Source: DASSHC01 sp035693105 (GTDB lineage Bacteria; Chloroflexota; Chloroflexia; Thermomicrobiales; Thermomicrobiaceae). From it: a stretch of DNA of 15,466 nucleotides. The notes beneath the pieces were generated by a model. The model was not told the origin of the DNA. It searched no databases and saw only the letters and a list, made by a program, of their open reading frames with translations. Location of the stretch: the NCBI GenBank assembly GCA_035693105.1, contig DASSHC010000090.1:1-15466 (forward strand). Reading direction: 5' to 3'. Position 1 is the first letter of the stretch. Every line of letters begins with the position of its first letter. Positions 1-15,466 of the stretch are shown one piece after another. A program made the translations under genes and the position numbers.

Positions 1-223
<223 letters not shown>

Positions 224-241
224 GCTCTTTCCCTCCGACAA

Positions 242-265
242 CCGGCGGCGTCCTCATGCCGCCGG
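242..265 (-). repeat. Hairpin in the fusA-tuf gap, just ahead of the tuf ribosome-binding site
   Basis: A perfect 8-bp inverted repeat, CCGGCGGC (242-249) and GCCGCCGG (258-265), with an 8-nt loop lies in the 62-nt gap. In the transcript it ends five bases before the GGAGGG of tuf. No U-run follows, so it does not look like a terminator. It could protect the tuf segment from decay or tune ribosome access. Confidence 0.55.
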
Positions 266-285
266 CATCCGCTCGCGTCCTCGCG

Positions 286-2391
<2,106 letters not shown>

Positions 2392-2440
2392 GGTCGTCGT
2401 GATTCCTCAATGTCCCAGCGCCAAAGCCAGGACTGCGCGA

Positions 2441-2911
2441 TTACCATCGATAATGCGAGAATGCCCGGTTGGCCTCGGCCATGCGGTGCGTGTCCTCGCG
2501 CCGCTTGATGGTCGCGCCAGTGTTGTTGGCCGCGTCCATCAGTTCCGCCGCGAGTTTCTCCGCCATGCTGTGGCCGTTGCGCGACCGCGCGGAGCCGAGG
2601 AGCCAGCGAATCGCCAGGGAGAGGCGCCGGTTGGGCTCGATCTGCACCGGCACCTGATACGTCGCGCCGCCGACGCGCCGCGGCTTGACCTCGACGATCG
2701 GTGTAGCGTTGTGGATCGCCTGCTGAAAGACCTCCACCGCGTCCCGGCCGGTCCGCTCCTGTATCGTCGCCAGCGCGTCGTAGACGATGCGCTCGGCAAC
2801 GCCCTTCTTGCCACGCTGCATGACTTTATTGATGAAGCGGGCCACCAGCTCGCTCCCGTACCGGGCATCCGGCGGCGGAACGCGCCGCTCGACCTTCGCT
2901 CGCCTCGGCAT
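2441..2911 (-). CDS. rpsG: 30S ribosomal protein S7
   Basis: S7 is the primary 16S rRNA-binding protein that nucleates the head of the 30S subunit and contacts E-site tRNA. The product is 156 residues, the usual bacterial length. It starts MPRRAKVERRVPPPDARYGS and has the typical VEVKPRRVGGATYQVPVQI core (near 75-92) and a RAFSHYRW C-terminus. The start is ATG at 2909-2911 with GGGAGG (2922-2927, minus strand) ten bases upstream. It sits between rpsL (unusually far, 284 nt) and fusA (49 nt). In E. coli, S7 represses its own operon by binding the rpsL-rpsG intercistronic RNA. The structured spacer here may serve the same end, which is my inference. Confidence 0.98.
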   Translation of the reverse strand: MPRRAKVERRVPPPDARYGSELVARFINKVMQRGKKGVAERIVYDALATIQERTGRDAVEVFQQAIHNATPIVEVKPRRVGGATYQVPVQIEPNRRLSLAIRWLLGSARSRNGHSMAEKLAAELMDAANNTGATIKRREDTHRMAEANRAFSHYRW

Positions 2912-3000
2912 TGCTCTCTAGCCTCCCTGTACCACTTTCCACGCGCACCCGCGCGCCCGTCCATGCACTCCGGCCGCCGGCACGGGGCCCGTCCCCACGG

Positions 3001-3108
3001 CTCTTCGCAGCGGCGACGCGCGGTCACCGATTCCACGACACGAAAAAGCGGTCAGCACGAACGTAAACGTCGTGAGGCCGCTTTCCGTACCGTACGATCT
3101 GCGAAGAG
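3001..3108 (-). repeat. Nested inverted repeats in the rpsL-rpsG spacer (candidate S7 control region)
   Basis: The 284-nt gap between rpsL and rpsG (2912-3195) contains no convincing gene. It holds a 10-bp exact inverted repeat: CTCTTCGCAG at 3001-3010 and CTGCGAAGAG at 3099-3108. Enclosed by it is a second hairpin (3045-3084), described separately. Near the rpsL end of the gap there is also a small GCTCA/TGAGC hairpin. I saw no good -35/-10 pair here. Read as minus-strand RNA, the arms would close a domain of about 108 nt, some 75 nt before the rpsG Shine-Dalgarno. The position matches the known E. coli S7 target, but the sequence equivalence is unproven. Confidence 0.5.
3043..3084 (-). terminator. 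Hairpin with short U-run between rpsL and rpsG (possible attenuator)
   Basis: In minus-strand sense the order is AAAGCGG (3084-3078), CACGA (3074-3070), a small CGT/ACG inner pair, TCGTG (3060-3056) and CCGCTTT (3051-3045), with the T-run continuing to 3043 (five Ts). This gives 7-bp and 5-bp helices separated by an internal loop. The T-run is short and three of its bases pair in the stem, so at best it is a weak intrinsic terminator or attenuator that would lower expression of rpsG-fusA-tuf relative to rpsL. Confidence 0.35.
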
Positions 3109-3195
3109 GGGTTGCGAGGACGGGCTCAGCTCTACGAGGGGCCGGGCTCTCTGGGGCGGCTCATTGGTGAGCGAGCCACCCGTCGTCCGAATCCG

Positions 3196-3621
<426 letters not shown>

Positions 3622-3703
3622 GTACGTCTCTCCTTCTAAGACGACCAGCAAAAATCGGACCGTGCTCTGCAACGAACGCAGCTGCGGTGCCGGGCGCCTT
3701 TTA

Positions 3704-3717
3704 AGGAAGGTCTTCCT
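3704..3717. repeat. Short palindrome in the rpsL leader
   Basis: AGGAAG (3704-3709), two bases GT, then CTTCCT (3712-3717) form a perfect inverted repeat with the same 2-nt GT/AC centre as the larger palindrome at 3722-3749, only four bases away. It lies in the predicted 5' leader of rpsL, some 83 nt before the start codon. No function is assigned. Confidence 0.5.
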
Positions 3718-3721
3718 CACT

Positions 3722-3749
3722 CTTGTGGCCGTCCGTGGACGGCCACAAG
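3722..3749. repeat. Perfect 28-bp palindrome at the predicted rpsL transcription start
   Basis: CTTGTGGCCGTCC (3722-3734), GT, then GGACGGCCACAAG (3737-3749) are exact inverted arms of 13 bp. The start point expected from the -10 box at 3755-3760 is near 3748, so the palindrome would cover roughly +1 to +28 of the rpsL transcript. No T-run follows in either direction, which argues against a terminator for rpoC. It could be a protein operator, or, as RNA, a 5'-terminal hairpin that stabilises the message. Confidence 0.7.
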
Positions 3750-3754
3750 CACCT

Positions 3755-3783
3755 AGTGTATCGTCTGCGACCCGACCTGTCAA
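3755..3783 (-). promoter_or_regulatory. Sigma-A-type promoter for rpsL-rpsG-fusA-tuf
   Basis: On the minus strand, TTGACA (3783-3778) is followed by a 17-bp spacer and TACACT (3760-3755). The -35 box is a perfect match and the -10 box matches four of six, keeping the key T1, A2 and T6. It lies about 20 nt after the rpoC stop and 134 nt before the rpsL start. Expected transcription start is near 3748. This suggests the str genes can be transcribed independently of rpoBC; read-through from rpoC is not excluded because I see no terminator between them. Confidence 0.75.
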
Positions 3784-3803
3784 GGAAAAAGTCGCGCTAC
3801 GCC

Positions 3804-8240
<4,437 letters not shown>

Positions 8241-8255
8241 CTTTCACCCGCCCCA

Positions 8256-11735
<3,480 letters not shown>

Positions 11736-11773
11736 TCGCTGCTCCTTATTCTGCTGGGCTGGGGAAACGCGCG

Positions 11774-11804
11774 GCGGCTCCACGGCTCGCGCCGCGGCAG
11801 CCGC
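11774..11804 (-). repeat. GC-rich hairpin in the rpoB leader
   Basis: As minus-strand RNA, GCGGCT and CCGCGG (separated by one bulged G) pair with CCGTGG and AGCCGC around a CGCGAG loop: about 12 bp with one G-U pair. It ends some 26 nt before the AAGGAG of rpoB. The bases after it (cgcgcgtttcccc) include only three Ts, so it is not a convincing terminator. A role in translation initiation, protein binding or attenuation is possible. Confidence 0.5.
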
Positions 11805-11824
11805 TCGGTGCTACTAGGATGGTC

Positions 11825-11841
11825 GCGCCAACACGCGGCGC
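11825..11841 (-). repeat. Small hairpin in the rpoB leader
   Basis: GCGCC (11825-11829) and GGCGC (11837-11841) form a 5-bp inverted repeat with a 7-nt loop, about 20 nt upstream of the larger leader hairpin. Such short GC repeats occur by chance in GC-rich DNA, so this is listed only as part of the leader architecture. Confidence 0.3.
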
Positions 11842-11978
11842 CGGCTGGAAAATCGAAAGACACGGAAAAAGCGGGAGAGCAAAACCTGCCCTACCCGAAT
11901 CTGACTCGTGTTCGGAAGCCCCTTACTTCTCTGCATGTACATCCGCGTACGACACCGGCCACCCGTCCGCAAACATGT

Positions 11979-12007
11979 AGTATACCCACCCGCCCCGCTG
12001 TTGTCAA
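11979..12007 (-). promoter_or_regulatory. Consensus sigma-A promoter of rpoBC
   Basis: On the minus strand, TTGACA (12007-12002) is followed by exactly 17 bp and TATACT (11984-11979). That is six of six at -35 and five of six at -10, in an otherwise GC-rich setting. Expected transcription start is near 11972, giving a leader of about 236 nt. It shares the TTGACA-17-TAYACT form with the promoter found ahead of rpsL. Confidence 0.85.
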
Positions 12008-12067
12008 CCCCAATTTCGCGCCGAATTTCTCGGCCGATTGGCCCGCCGCGCGTCGCCGGATTTCAGG

Positions 12068-13918
12068 CTACCGGTTGTCGGCCGGCTGCTCGGCGCGCCG
12101 CGGCGCCGTGACGTCGAGCGGCTGCGGCACCGGCTGTCCGGCCGCGATCGCCGGTGACGGCCCCTGGCCGGCTATCGACCCGATCTCGGCCGCCAGCGTC
12201 TCCTCTTCCGCCCGGTAGAAGTACTTGCCGCCCCGCAGCCAGGAGGCGACGGCCGCGACCACGCAGATCGCCGCCGCGAAGTCGAACGCTTCGTGCAGGC
12301 CCGTGGCGAACGGCGGCGTGATCAGTTGCGGGAAGAAGCTGCGCCCCGTCAAATAGGCGGCCTGGGAGGCAGGCAAATGCCCGAGTACTTGCGGGCCGAG
12401 CAAGTTCTGCATCGGGTTGTAGCCCAGGAAGGCGGCGAACAGGCTACTCACCGGCGGGAGCTGGGAAATCTGAGTCGCAACGTCCGTGGGCACTCCCTGG
12501 GCAGTGAGGCCGTTGAAGAGGGCGCTCGGCAGGGTCGCGGTCAGCCCGATGATGATCAGGCTGAAGAAGATGCCGATCGAGAGGACCATGGCCGAGTTCT
12601 GGAAGGTCGCCACCATCCCGGCTCCGGCGCCGCGTTGGTCGGGCGGCAGGCTGTTCATGATGCCGGCCCGGTTGGGCGCCGAGAAGGCTCCCATCGCCAG
12701 CCCGTTGAGGAGCAGGAGCAGGGCGAACCAGATGTAGTCGAAATTGATCGGCAGCACTTCCAGGAGGACGAAGCTCAGCGCCGCCACCAGCATGCCCCCG
12801 GTCGCGAACGGCCGCGCGCCCATCCGATCGGACAGGATGCCGGAGACCGGACCGGCCAGCAGGAACCCGACCGTCAGCGGCAGCATGTAGATGCCGGCCC
12901 ACAGGGGCGTCGATTCGAAGCTGTACCCGTGCTGGGGGAGCCAGATGCCCTGCAACCAGATGATCAGGATGAACATCATCCCGCCGCGACCGAGCGAGGC
13001 GAGCAGGCTGGCAACGTTTCCCGCCGCGAAGGCGCGAATGCGGAAGAGCGACATGCGGAACATTGGGTGCGCCACGCGCGACTCGATCCAGCCGAAGATC
13101 ACCAGGAGGATGACGCCGCCGATCAGGGTGCTCAGCACCTTAGGGGCCGTCCAGCCCATCGAGTGACCGCCGTAGGGCATGATGCCGTAGGTGATGCCGT
13201 AGAGGACCGCAACCAGGCCGAGGGCGAAGGTAAGGTTGCCCCACCAATCGATCGAGGCCGGCTTGCGGATTCCCCGCTCCTCCAGCTTGAGGTAGGCCCA
13301 GACGGTCCCAAAGAGACCGATCGGCACCGAGACCAGGAAGACGAGGCGCCAGTCGACCGGGCCGAGGAGGCCGCCCATGATCAGACCGATAAAAGAGCCC
13401 GCGATCGCGGCGACGCTGTTGATGCCGAGCGCCAGGCCGCGCTCGGTCTCCGGGAAGACGTCGGTGAGAATGGCGCTGGAGTTGGCGGTCAGGAAGGCGC
13501 CGCCGACGCCCTGCCCGATACGCATGATGATGAGGTACAGCGCGGCCGCCCCGCCCTGCATCCAGACGATCGACAGCAAGATCGAAAAGACGGTGAAGAT
13601 GGCGAACCCAAGGTTGTACATCCGAACGCGGCCATACATGTCGCCGATCCGGCCGAGCGTGACGACCAGCACCGCCGTGGCCACCATGTAGCTCATCAGC
13701 ATCCAGAGGAGGTAGCTGGTGTTCGAAGGGACCAGTGGGTTGAGGTTGATGCCGCGAAAGATGTCGGGCAACGCGATCAGGATGATCGACGAATTAATCG
13801 TGGCCATCAGGATGCCGAGCGTCGTATTGGACAGCGCGACCCACTTGTAGCGGTCGTGGTGCGGCGCACCACCAGCGCCCGGCTGGCGCCGTCCGTCGGC
13901 GGAAGCAACGCTGCTCAT
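12068..13918 (-). CDS. MFS drug-type exporter, DHA2 (14-TM) family
   Basis: A membrane protein of 616 residues with about 14 predicted helices (roughly 26-50, 69-88, 101-120, 126-147, 166-184, 190-210, 227-245, 260-278, 297-320, 338-358, 372-390, 394-414, 440-461, 543-562), as in EmrB/QacA-type proton-coupled exporters. The motif A loop GRIGDMYGRVRM (89-100) is clear. Helix 1 carries TINSSIILIALP (40-51), where many DHA2 proteins have an LDxTIVNVALP form, so the acidic residue is missing. About 80 residues separate helices 13 and 14, predicted to be outside the cell. A hydrophilic tail follows residue 565. The start at ATG 13916-13918 is supported by GGGGGA five bases upstream. It lies 103 nt after a MarR-family gene on the same strand, a common pairing for efflux genes. 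The substrate cannot be told from sequence. Confidence 0.93.
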   Translation of the reverse strand: MSSVASADGRRQPGAGGAPHHDRYKWVALSNTTLGILMATINSSIILIALPDIFRGINLNPLVPSNTSYLLWMLMSYMVATAVLVVTLGRIGDMYGRVRMYNLGFAIFTVFSILLSIVWMQGGAAALYLIIMRIGQGVGGAFLTANSSAILTDVFPETERGLALGINSVAAIAGSFIGLIMGGLLGPVDWRLVFLVSVPIGLFGTVWAYLKLEERGIRKPASIDWWGNLTFALGLVAVLYGITYGIMPYGGHSMGWTAPKVLSTLIGGVILLVIFGWIESRVAHPMFRMSLFRIRAFAAGNVASLLASLGRGGMMFILIIWLQGIWLPQHGYSFESTPLWAGIYMLPLTVGFLLAGPVSGILSDRMGARPFATGGMLVAALSFVLLEVLPINFDYIWFALLLLLNGLAMGAFSAPNRAGIMNSLPPDQRGAGAGMVATFQNSAMVLSIGIFFSLIIIGLTATLPSALFNGLTAQGVPTDVATQISQLPPVSSLFAAFLGYNPMQNLLGPQVLGHLPASQAAYLTGRSFFPQLITPPFATGLHEAFDFAAAICVVAAVASWLRGGKYFYRAEEETLAAEIGSIAGQGPSPAIAAGQPVPQPLDVTAPRRAEQPADNR

Positions 13919-13975
13919 CGTGGTCCCCCAATGCTCGGGCCGGCGATCACGTCCGCCCCTTCGTCTGAAATCTGG

Positions 13976-13996
13976 CGCAAGGTTGCCGTCCTTGCG
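13976..13996. promoter_or_regulatory. Inverted repeat upstream of the MFS gene, candidate MarR operator
   Basis: CGCAAGG (13976-13982), seven bases, then CCTTGCG (13990-13996) form a perfect 21-bp palindromic site in the 103-nt gap between the MarR-type gene and the exporter, 57 nt before the exporter start. Size and symmetry suit a winged-helix dimer. It could also be an RNA hairpin, but no U-run follows in the transcript. I could not find a convincing promoter beside it, and no copy of the repeat was noticed upstream of the regulator itself. Confidence 0.4.
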
Positions 13997-14021
13997 TATC
14001 GGGCCACGCCGCTTTGCCCCG

Positions 14022-14528
14022 TTATTCGATCCCAACGGGTATCGTCGGCTCCAGCGCGGCCCGATTTTGCGCTCGCGCCTCCGCGATCAGACGCTCCAGC
14101 AGGACGGCGAGCGCCTCTTGCTGATCCGGCGGCAGCGCCGCGATGGCGCGCCCGGCGAGGCTCTCCTCCAGGATCTCTCGATTCTCCAGCGCGAGCCGGC
14201 CCTGCTCGGTGACGCGGATCAGGATGACGCGCCGGTCGGTCCGGCTGGCCACCCGCTTGATGAACCGGCGCTCCTCAAGGCGGTCAATCAGCCCGGTCGC
14301 CGTTGAGCGCGGAATCTCCAATACCTCGGCCAGCCGGCTGGTCGGCACTTCGCCAAGATCGAGCAAGATCCGCAGCGCGCGCAGATCGAACAGGCGAACC
14401 CCGTGCCGCTGAAGCAATGCCAGTTGCACCGGCTCGGCCAGAATCACCGCGCGCAAGTACGCCCGTAGCGCGCGGTCGGTCCGCGACTCAGCGGCAGCGC
14501 TGACGCTGCTCTCGTCGTTGTTTGTCAT
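14022..14528 (-). CDS. MarR-family winged-helix transcriptional regulator
   Basis: A 168-residue protein of MarR length. The order is a helical N-terminus (about 15-40), the winged helix-turn-helix LRALRILLDLGEVPTSRLAEVL followed by the recognition helix EIPRSTATGLIDRLEER (about 48-88), the wing with the hallmark ASRTDRRVILIRVTEQG (about 93-110), and a long C-terminal dimerisation helix pair. MarR proteins bind palindromic operators as dimers and usually repress a neighbouring efflux or stress gene until a phenolic or drug-like ligand or oxidant releases them. I chose ATG 14526-14528. Its Shine-Dalgarno is poor (GGAG about 13 nt upstream), and a TTG further up at 14618 is unlikely because it lies before the -10-like box. 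Downstream on the same strand is the MFS exporter, its probable target. Confidence 0.92.
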   Translation of the reverse strand: MTNNDESSVSAAAESRTDRALRAYLRAVILAEPVQLALLQRHGVRLFDLRALRILLDLGEVPTSRLAEVLEIPRSTATGLIDRLEERRFIKRVASRTDRRVILIRVTEQGRLALENREILEESLAGRAIAALPPDQQEALAVLLERLIAEARAQNRAALEPTIPVGIE

Positions 14529-14565
14529 CGAGTTCGCCCGTCTCCGCTCGACTATCGCCTCACGA

Positions 14566-14604
14566 GTAGTACGTCGAGCCGGATTATACGACAGACCGTA
14601 GTAC
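14566..14604. repeat. GTAGTAC direct repeats flanking the MarR-gene -10 box
   Basis: GTAGTAC occurs at 14566-14572 and again at 14598-14604, starts 32 bp apart (about three helical turns). The TATAAT box at 14583-14588 lies between them. Such an arrangement could be an operator for autoregulation, but 7-bp repeats may also arise by chance. Confidence 0.3.
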
Positions 14605-14611
14605 CGGCGCA
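14583..14611 (-). promoter_or_regulatory. Probable promoter of the MarR-family gene
   Basis: A perfect TATAAT (14588-14583, minus strand) stands out in GC-rich DNA about 55 nt before the chosen start codon. At 17 bp spacing the -35 position reads TGCGCC, a poor match, and there is no extended -10 TG. A promoter with a weak -35 box, perhaps helped by an activator, is the likeliest reading. Confidence 0.45.
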
Positions 14612-14859
14612 CGGACAAGCATTGAGGGCGCTGAGAACCGTTGGGACCATCGCCGGATCCGGATCTGCCGCAATCCCTGAGCTAGTGCGTAGTCGGAAAT
14701 GCGACGCAGTCCTCGGGGGCAATGCTCGAGGCGCAGGCGTCGGCAGGTCCGGCAGGATGACCGCCCCCTGCCATCCCGGGCCGTAGCGAAGGATCTCTCC
14801 GATCGAACGACTGCCACGCCTCCATGAGGACCGTCTAAGACAGAGCGTGATGCCAGGGA

Positions 14860-14890
14860 TTGGTGAGCCTGCTCCAGCCTGGGTTAGAAT
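14860..14890 (+). promoter_or_regulatory. Weak promoter-like pair ahead of threonine aldolase
   Basis: TTGGTG (14860-14865), 19 bp, then TAGAAT (14885-14890) is the best plus-strand pair I find upstream of the aldolase. The spacing is long and the -35 only partly matches. It would give a 5' leader of about 45 nt. Confidence 0.3.
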
Positions 14891-14941
14891 CCGGCAGGAT
14901 GCATGGGGCAAGTGACGATGAACGTGGGGAGTCAGGGCGTG

Positions 14942-15466
14942 ATGATCGACCTCCGCAGCGATACCGTGACCAAGCCGACACCGGCCATGCGCCGGGCGAT
15001 GGCCGAGGCCGAGGTCGGCGACGATCAGTACGGCGACGACCCCACCGTCAAGCGGCTGGAGGAGCTGGCGGCCCAGATGCTGGGCAAGGAGGCCGCCATC
15101 TACGTCCCGAGCGGCACGATGGGCAACCTGGTCGCGCTGCTGACCCACTGCGGCCGCGGCGATGAGGTCATCCTCGGCGACGAGTCGCACATCCTCTGGT
15201 TCGAGAACGGCGGCGCGGCCGCGCTCGGCGGCCTCCCCTTCAACGTGGTGCCCAACGAGCCCAATGGCGAGCTGCCGCTGGGGCGCGTCGAGTACGCCAT
15301 CCGCGTCAAGCGCTCGGGTTTCCCCCGCACCGGCGTGATCGCCATCGAAAACACCCAAAACCGCTGCGGCGGCGCGGTCCTCTCACTGGCTTACCTGCGC
15401 GAGCTGCGCGGGCTGGCCACGCAGCACGGCGTGCCGATCCACATGGACGGCGCCCGCGTCTTCAAC
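14942..15466 (+). CDS. ltaE: Low-specificity L-threonine aldolase, N-terminal 175 residues (partial, runs off right edge)
   Basis: A PLP enzyme that cleaves L-threonine or L-allo-threonine to glycine and acetaldehyde, in the cytoplasm. The visible 175 residues align almost without gaps to E. coli LtaE as I remember it: MIDLRSDTVTKP at the start, VGDDQYGDDPTV (25-36), SGTMGNLVALL (57-67, phosphate-binding turn), His83 that stacks on PLP, and the HMDGARVFN stretch (167-175) whose Asp pairs with the PLP nitrogen. The catalytic Lys lies beyond the edge. The ATG at 14942 has GGGGAG ten bases upstream. GTG 14939 or ATG 14918 in the same frame are alternatives, but the family N-terminus favours 14942. 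At the site of E. coli His126 there is Gly126, and the usual ENTHN motif reads ENTQN (136-140). Divergent from the MarR gene; no operon partner is visible. Confidence 0.95.
   Translation, partial: MIDLRSDTVTKPTPAMRRAMAEAEVGDDQYGDDPTVKRLEELAAQMLGKEAAIYVPSGTMGNLVALLTHCGRGDEVILGDESHILWFENGGAAALGGLPFNVVPNEPNGELPLGRVEYAIRVKRSGFPRTGVIAIENTQNRCGGAVLSLAYLRELRGLATQHGVPIHMDGARVFN

Larger units (their letters stand above)
11736..12067 (-). other. Non-coding leader and promoter region of rpoBC (332 nt)
   Basis: This gap between the MFS stop and the rpoB start holds no credible gene. From the MFS side it contains a stretch without a clear terminator, the consensus promoter at 11979-12007, and a predicted leader of about 236 nt (from near 11972) with hairpins at 11825-11841 and 11774-11804, ending in a strong Shine-Dalgarno. 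A TTTTGCTCTCCC stretch in the leader faintly recalls a boxA antitermination site, but I do not consider it supported. Confidence 0.7.
14529..14941. other. Divergent spacer between the MarR gene and threonine aldolase (413 nt)
   Basis: No gene is supported here. Open stretches on the minus strand lack start signals and have no recognisable product. The MarR side holds a TATAAT box and a pair of GTAGTAC repeats; the aldolase side holds a weak promoter-like pair. In the middle, GGCAGG with CCTGCC (about 14752-14773) can pair, but no terminator T-run follows. The sequence shows no riboswitch core that I recognise. Confidence 0.6.

Noticed and set aside
3722..3749. The palindrome as an intrinsic terminator of rpoBC
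   Set aside because: No T-run follows on either strand, and it lies downstream of the next promoter, at its start point.
3622..3783. A 54-codon upstream extension of the rpsL frame
   Set aside because: It would cover the promoter, the palindrome and the Shine-Dalgarno. S12 proteins begin at MPTINQ, and AAGGAGA lies seven bases before the GTG at 3621.
11870..11890. A boxA-like TTGCTCT stretch in the rpoB leader
   Set aside because: Only part of the boxA consensus is present and no boxB hairpin sits beside it; not enough to call an antitermination site.
12293..14212. A 639-codon plus-strand frame opposite the MFS gene and part of the MarR gene
   Set aside because: The translation is a string of charged residues typical of the reverse complement of a membrane protein gene; no start signal or domain.
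14584..14817. A 77-codon minus-strand frame in the divergent spacer
   Set aside because: No ribosome-binding site, Arg/Ser-rich composition typical of chance frames, and no recognisable motif.
14529..14941. A glycine or other riboswitch upstream of threonine aldolase
   Set aside because: A GGAGAG-like stretch exists only on the minus strand and lacks the rest of the glycine aptamer core; the plus strand shows no known aptamer pattern.

Overview
The window is GC-rich and gene-dense. Its core is a transcription and translation block read entirely on the minus strand: rpoB, rpoC, rpsL (S12), rpsG (S7), fusA (EF-G) and the first 74 codons of tuf (EF-Tu). Several traits point to the phylum Chloroflexota, most likely a Thermomicrobia/Sphaerobacter-like lineage. 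These are the EF-Tu stretch RGITIAIAHVEYET, the long Gram-positive-type S12, the coiled-coil insert in the N-terminal part of beta' (also known from actinobacteria), the GC bias, and rpoBC feeding directly into the str genes. The phylum is an inference from remembered family features, not from a search.

Layout, in minus-strand transcription order. At 14528-14022 is a MarR-family regulator, followed at 13918-12068 by a 14-TM DHA2-type MFS exporter. The gap between them carries a 21-bp inverted repeat that could be the regulator's operator. A consensus promoter (TTGACA-17-TATACT, 11979-12007) then starts a leader of about 236 nt with two hairpins, leading to rpoB (11735-8256) and, 15 nt later, rpoC (8240-3804). 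A second near-consensus promoter (TTGACA-17-TACACT, 3755-3783) lies just after rpoC. It is followed at the predicted start point by a perfect 28-bp palindrome, then rpsL (GTG start at 3621). A 284-nt rpsL-rpsG spacer with nested inverted repeats precedes rpsG (2911-2441), fusA (2391-286) and tuf (GTG start at 223, running off the left edge). On the plus strand, divergent from the MarR gene across a 413-nt spacer, is the 5' part of a low-specificity L-threonine aldolase (14942 to the right edge).

Functionally, rpoB and rpoC encode the two large subunits of RNA polymerase, and S12, S7, EF-G and EF-Tu form the classical str group for decoding and elongation. The usual upstream partners of rpoB (rplK, rplA, rplJ, rplL) are absent; a drug-efflux-like pair sits there instead. 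I found no mobile element, CRISPR array, tRNA or rRNA.

I did not find a new multi-gene system. The points most worth a second look are a natural arginine in S12 at the streptomycin-resistance position (E. coli K88), the palindrome at the rpsL start point, the structured rpsL-rpsG spacer (candidate S7 control site), the long rpoB leader, and the candidate MarR operator.
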